Assembly (NCBI RefSeq): GCF_900114035.1
Contig: NZ_FORP01000028.1
Span: forward strand, 20,756 to 84,755
DNA: 64,000 nucleotides
Direction: 5' to 3'
Source of the DNA: Amycolatopsis sacchari
Lineage (GTDB): Bacteria; Actinomycetota; Actinomycetes; Mycobacteriales; Pseudonocardiaceae
A program made the position numbers and the translations under genes. Below are positions 62,135 through 64,000 of the stretch, one piece after another. A model generated the notes under the pieces. The model was given only the letters and a program-made list of their open reading frames with translations, had not been told where the DNA came from and searched no databases. The number at the start of each line of letters is the position of its first letter. Within the stretch, counting starts at the first letter, position 1.

Positions 62135-63790
62135 GTGAGCGAACCGGATCGGCTGCCGCGCGAGCTGCGCAACAGGGCTTTCGCCTGGATCACCCAAGAC
62201 GTCGACGCCGACACCCGGGAAGAGCTGGAAGCCGTGCTGGCGCGAGCCATGCACGGTGAGCCGGGTGCGGTCGCCGACCTGGCGGACCGGATGGCGGGCC
62301 CGTTGCGGTTCGGCACGGCGGGGTTGCGGGGCCCGGTGCGCGCCGGGTCGAACGGGATGAACACCGCCGTGGTGGTCCGTACCACCGCGGGTGTCGCGGC
62401 GTGGCTGGCGCAACGCGGGAAGACGGGGCAGATCGTCGTCGTGGGCCGGGACGCCCGGCACGGCTCGGAACGCTTCGCGACCGCCGCGGCGGAGGTGCTG
62501 TACGCGGCGGGGTTCGACGCGCGCCTGCTGCCCGGCCCGTTGCCGACGCCGGTGCTGGCGTTCGCGGTGCGGGAGCTGGGCGCGGCGGCGGGGGTGCAGA
62601 TCACCGCGTCCCACAACCCGCCTGCCGACAACGGCTACAAGCTCTACGACGAAAGCGGTTCGCAGATCGTCCCGCCTTCCGACGCGGAGATCGAAGCGGC
62701 GATCGCGGAGGCGCCGGGCGCCATCCGCGTCGAGCGGACGCCCGGTGTTCCGGTGCTGGGCAACGAGATCGTGGACGCGTACCTGGCGAAGGTGGTGGCC
62801 ATCCCGTCGGGCCGCTCCGGCGCGCTGCGGATCGCCGCGACGGCGCTGCACGGCGTCGGTGCCCAGACCCTGCGGCGTGCCTTGGCCGCGGTGGGGTTCG
62901 AGGACGTGCACCTGGTCGCGGAGCAGTCGGAGCCGGACCCGGATTTCCCGACGGTGTCGTTCCCCAACCCGGAGGAGCCGGGTGCCACGGACCTGTTGCT
63001 GGCACTGGCCGCCGAGGTGGACGCGGACCTGGCGGTAGCGCTGGACCCGGACGCCGATCGGTGTGCGCTGGGGGTTCGCGACCGTGACGGCGCCTGGCGC
63101 ATGCTGCGGGGCGACGAGACGGGTGTTCTCCTGGGTGAGCACGTCCTGTCGACGACCAAGGCCCAGGACCCGCTCGTGGCCACGACCATCGTGTCTTCGT
63201 CGATGCTGGGCCGGATCGCCGCCGAGCACGGTGCCCGGTACGCGGAGACGTTGACGGGCTTCAAGTGGCTGACCAGAGCCGGCGAGGGCCTGGTGTTCGC
63301 GTACGAGGAGGCGCTGGGCCTGTGCGTGAACCCGGACTTCGTGCGGGACAAGGACGGTATCGCGGCAGCCGTGATGGCGTGTGATTTCGCCGCCGGGCTG
63401 AAGGCGGAGGGCCGCACGCTCCTCGACGTCCTGGATGATCTCGCCGCCCGTCACGGCGTGCACGTCACCGACCAGGTTTCCCTGCGTGTGACGGATCTGG
63501 GCGTGCGCACGGAGCTGATGGACTCGGTCCGTGCCGCCCCGCCGGCGGTCCTGGCGGGCACGCCGGTCACGGCGGAGGACCTGTCGCCGGGCGCGGACGC
63601 CATCCGCATCACCGGCGAGGGCCTGCGGGTGGTGATCCGCCCGTCCGGCACGGAGCCGAAGCTGAAGACGTACCTGCAGGTCGTGGAGCCGGTCACCGGT
63701 TCACTAGCCGAGGCGCGGGCTCGTGCGACTTCCCGCCTGGCAGCCCTGCGGCAGGACGTCGAGTCCCTGCTCAGCTCCCGCCGGGATTGA
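62135..63790 (+). CDS. pmmB: phospho-sugar mutase (phosphomannomutase/phosphoglucomutase)
   Basis: A 551-residue alpha-D-phosphohexomutase. Phosphoserine loop T-A-S-H-N-P-P, metal loop D-P-D-A-D-R, sugar loop, and the C-terminal phosphate-binding R-P-S-G-T-E-P-K. GTG 62135 stands 6 nt after TAGGCT (62123-62128), another leaderless-type start. Last gene before the rRNA operon. Confidence 0.95.
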   Translation: MSEPDRLPRELRNRAFAWITQDVDADTREELEAVLARAMHGEPGAVADLADRMAGPLRFGTAGLRGPVRAGSNGMNTAVVVRTTAGVAAWLAQRGKTGQIVVVGRDARHGSERFATAAAEVLYAAGFDARLLPGPLPTPVLAFAVRELGAAAGVQITASHNPPADNGYKLYDESGSQIVPPSDAEIEAAIAEAPGAIRVERTPGVPVLGNEIVDAYLAKVVAIPSGRSGALRIAATALHGVGAQTLRRALAAVGFEDVHLVAEQSEPDPDFPTVSFPNPEEPGATDLLLALAAEVDADLAVALDPDADRCALGVRDRDGAWRMLRGDETGVLLGEHVLSTTKAQDPLVATTIVSSSMLGRIAAEHGARYAETLTGFKWLTRAGEGLVFAYEEALGLCVNPDFVRDKDGIAAAVMACDFAAGLKAEGRTLLDVLDDLAARHGVHVTDQVSLRVTDLGVRTELMDSVRAAPPAVLAGTPVTAEDLSPGADAIRITGEGLRVVIRPSGTEPKLKTYLQVVEPVTGSLAEARARATSRLAALRQDVESLLSSRRD

Positions 63791-63844
63791 TTTCCTGCCC
63801 AGCTCCAGCCGCGGGCGTCGCCCCGGTTGGGCTGCCGGACGCGC

Positions 63845-63900
63845 AAAAAAAAAGAACCCCGGGGCTTCGGGAGAATTTCTTCTCGACCGAAGCCCCGGGG
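63845..63900 (-). terminator. rRNA-operon terminator
   Basis: A 14-bp stem CCCCGGGGCTTCGG / CCGAAGCCCCGGGG with an inner 5-bp stem GAGAA/TTCTC, on the minus strand followed by TTC and T9. It lies 12 nt beyond the 5S end, so it stops transcription coming leftward from the rRNA operon. The gap 63791-63844 shows nothing else. Confidence 0.95.
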
Positions 63901-63912
63901 CTTCCAATTTGA

Positions 63913-64000
63913 GTTCGGCGGTGTCCTACTCTCCCACACCCTCACGAGTGCAGTACCATCGGCGCTGGCAGGCTTAGCTTCCGGGTTCGGAATGGGACCG
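63913..64000 (-). rRNA. rrf: 5S ribosomal RNA (3' part, runs off window)
   Basis: The minus strand reads CGGTCCCATTCCGAACCCGG, then AAGCTAAGCC, GATGGTACTGCA and GGGAGAGTAGG-ACACCGCCGAAC: the 3' three quarters of an actinobacterial 5S rRNA. About 30 nt of its 5' part lie beyond the right edge, with the rest of the operon. Confidence 0.95.

Overview
This is a 64-kb piece of a high-GC actinomycete chromosome, most probably Pseudonocardiaceae (Amycolatopsis-like). The evidence is nearly complete G/C at third codon positions, GTG starts, frequent GTGA/ATGA gene overlaps, and a gene skeleton that follows the Mycobacterium tuberculosis order Rv3278c-Rv3308. That skeleton is: PH-domain protein and birA (2.7-4.1 kb); accD5-accE5 (22.8-24.7 kb); maf (34.1 kb); accA3 (38.5 kb); glpD (45.5 kb); lpdA, a gamma-glutamylcyclotransferase-like gene and an M20 amidohydrolase (50.5-53.9 kb); then deoD and pmmB (61.3-63.8 kb). 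The window ends inside a 5S rRNA gene read leftwards, so an rRNA operon lies just beyond the right edge.

Accessory modules sit between the core genes. At 0-1.7 kb is a YbaB / WXG100-like / CpnT-like operon of the type VII polymorphic-toxin kind; the last gene runs off the left edge in an array of 11-residue repeats. Between birA and accD5 (4.1-22.7 kb) are an NlpC/P60 hydrolase, an amidohydrolase-SDR pair, a methyltransferase, a TetR-controlled reductase-hydratase pair with three palindromic operators, and a MarR locus. The same interval holds a divergent redox cluster: flavoprotein monooxygenase, FMN hydroxyacid oxidase, atypical P450 and cation/proton antiporter on one strand, an acyl-adenylating enzyme on the other, with a CRP-like site between. 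Several small regulators follow.

Between accE5 and maf (24.7-34.1 kb) are an MFS/GntR pair, a 1,014-residue NACHT-type NTPase with an LRR-like tail (a candidate defence protein), a long G-rich minisatellite, and a PadR/MFS drug-efflux pair with a nested palindromic operator. Between maf and glpD are a dicarboxylate symporter, a benzoate-CoA-ligase-like enzyme, two DUF1707 genes, a membrane-protein operon with a frameshift, and a truncated adenylation protein of unusual composition.

The metabolic logic is coherent. birA biotinylates the acyl-CoA carboxylase built from accA3, accD5 and accE5. Its product, methylmalonyl-CoA, is the substrate side of the mutAB mutase served by the meaB chaperone (54.5-59.5 kb). 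HMG-CoA lyase feeds acetyl-CoA. glpF-glpK and the divergent glpD form a complete glycerol uptake and oxidation unit.

Gene decay is visible: a VOC/glyoxalase pseudogene, an AraC gene and a membrane-protein gene each with one homopolymer frameshift, relics of cupin and SnoaL-like genes, and triplicated tails of an XRE-cupin gene. Several genes look leaderless, with a -10-like hexamer 6-7 nt before the start codon. One such promoter is carried on a roughly 50-55-bp element present once upstream of a DUF1707 gene and three times in tandem upstream of the cyclotransferase gene, with a hairpin whose stem covaries.
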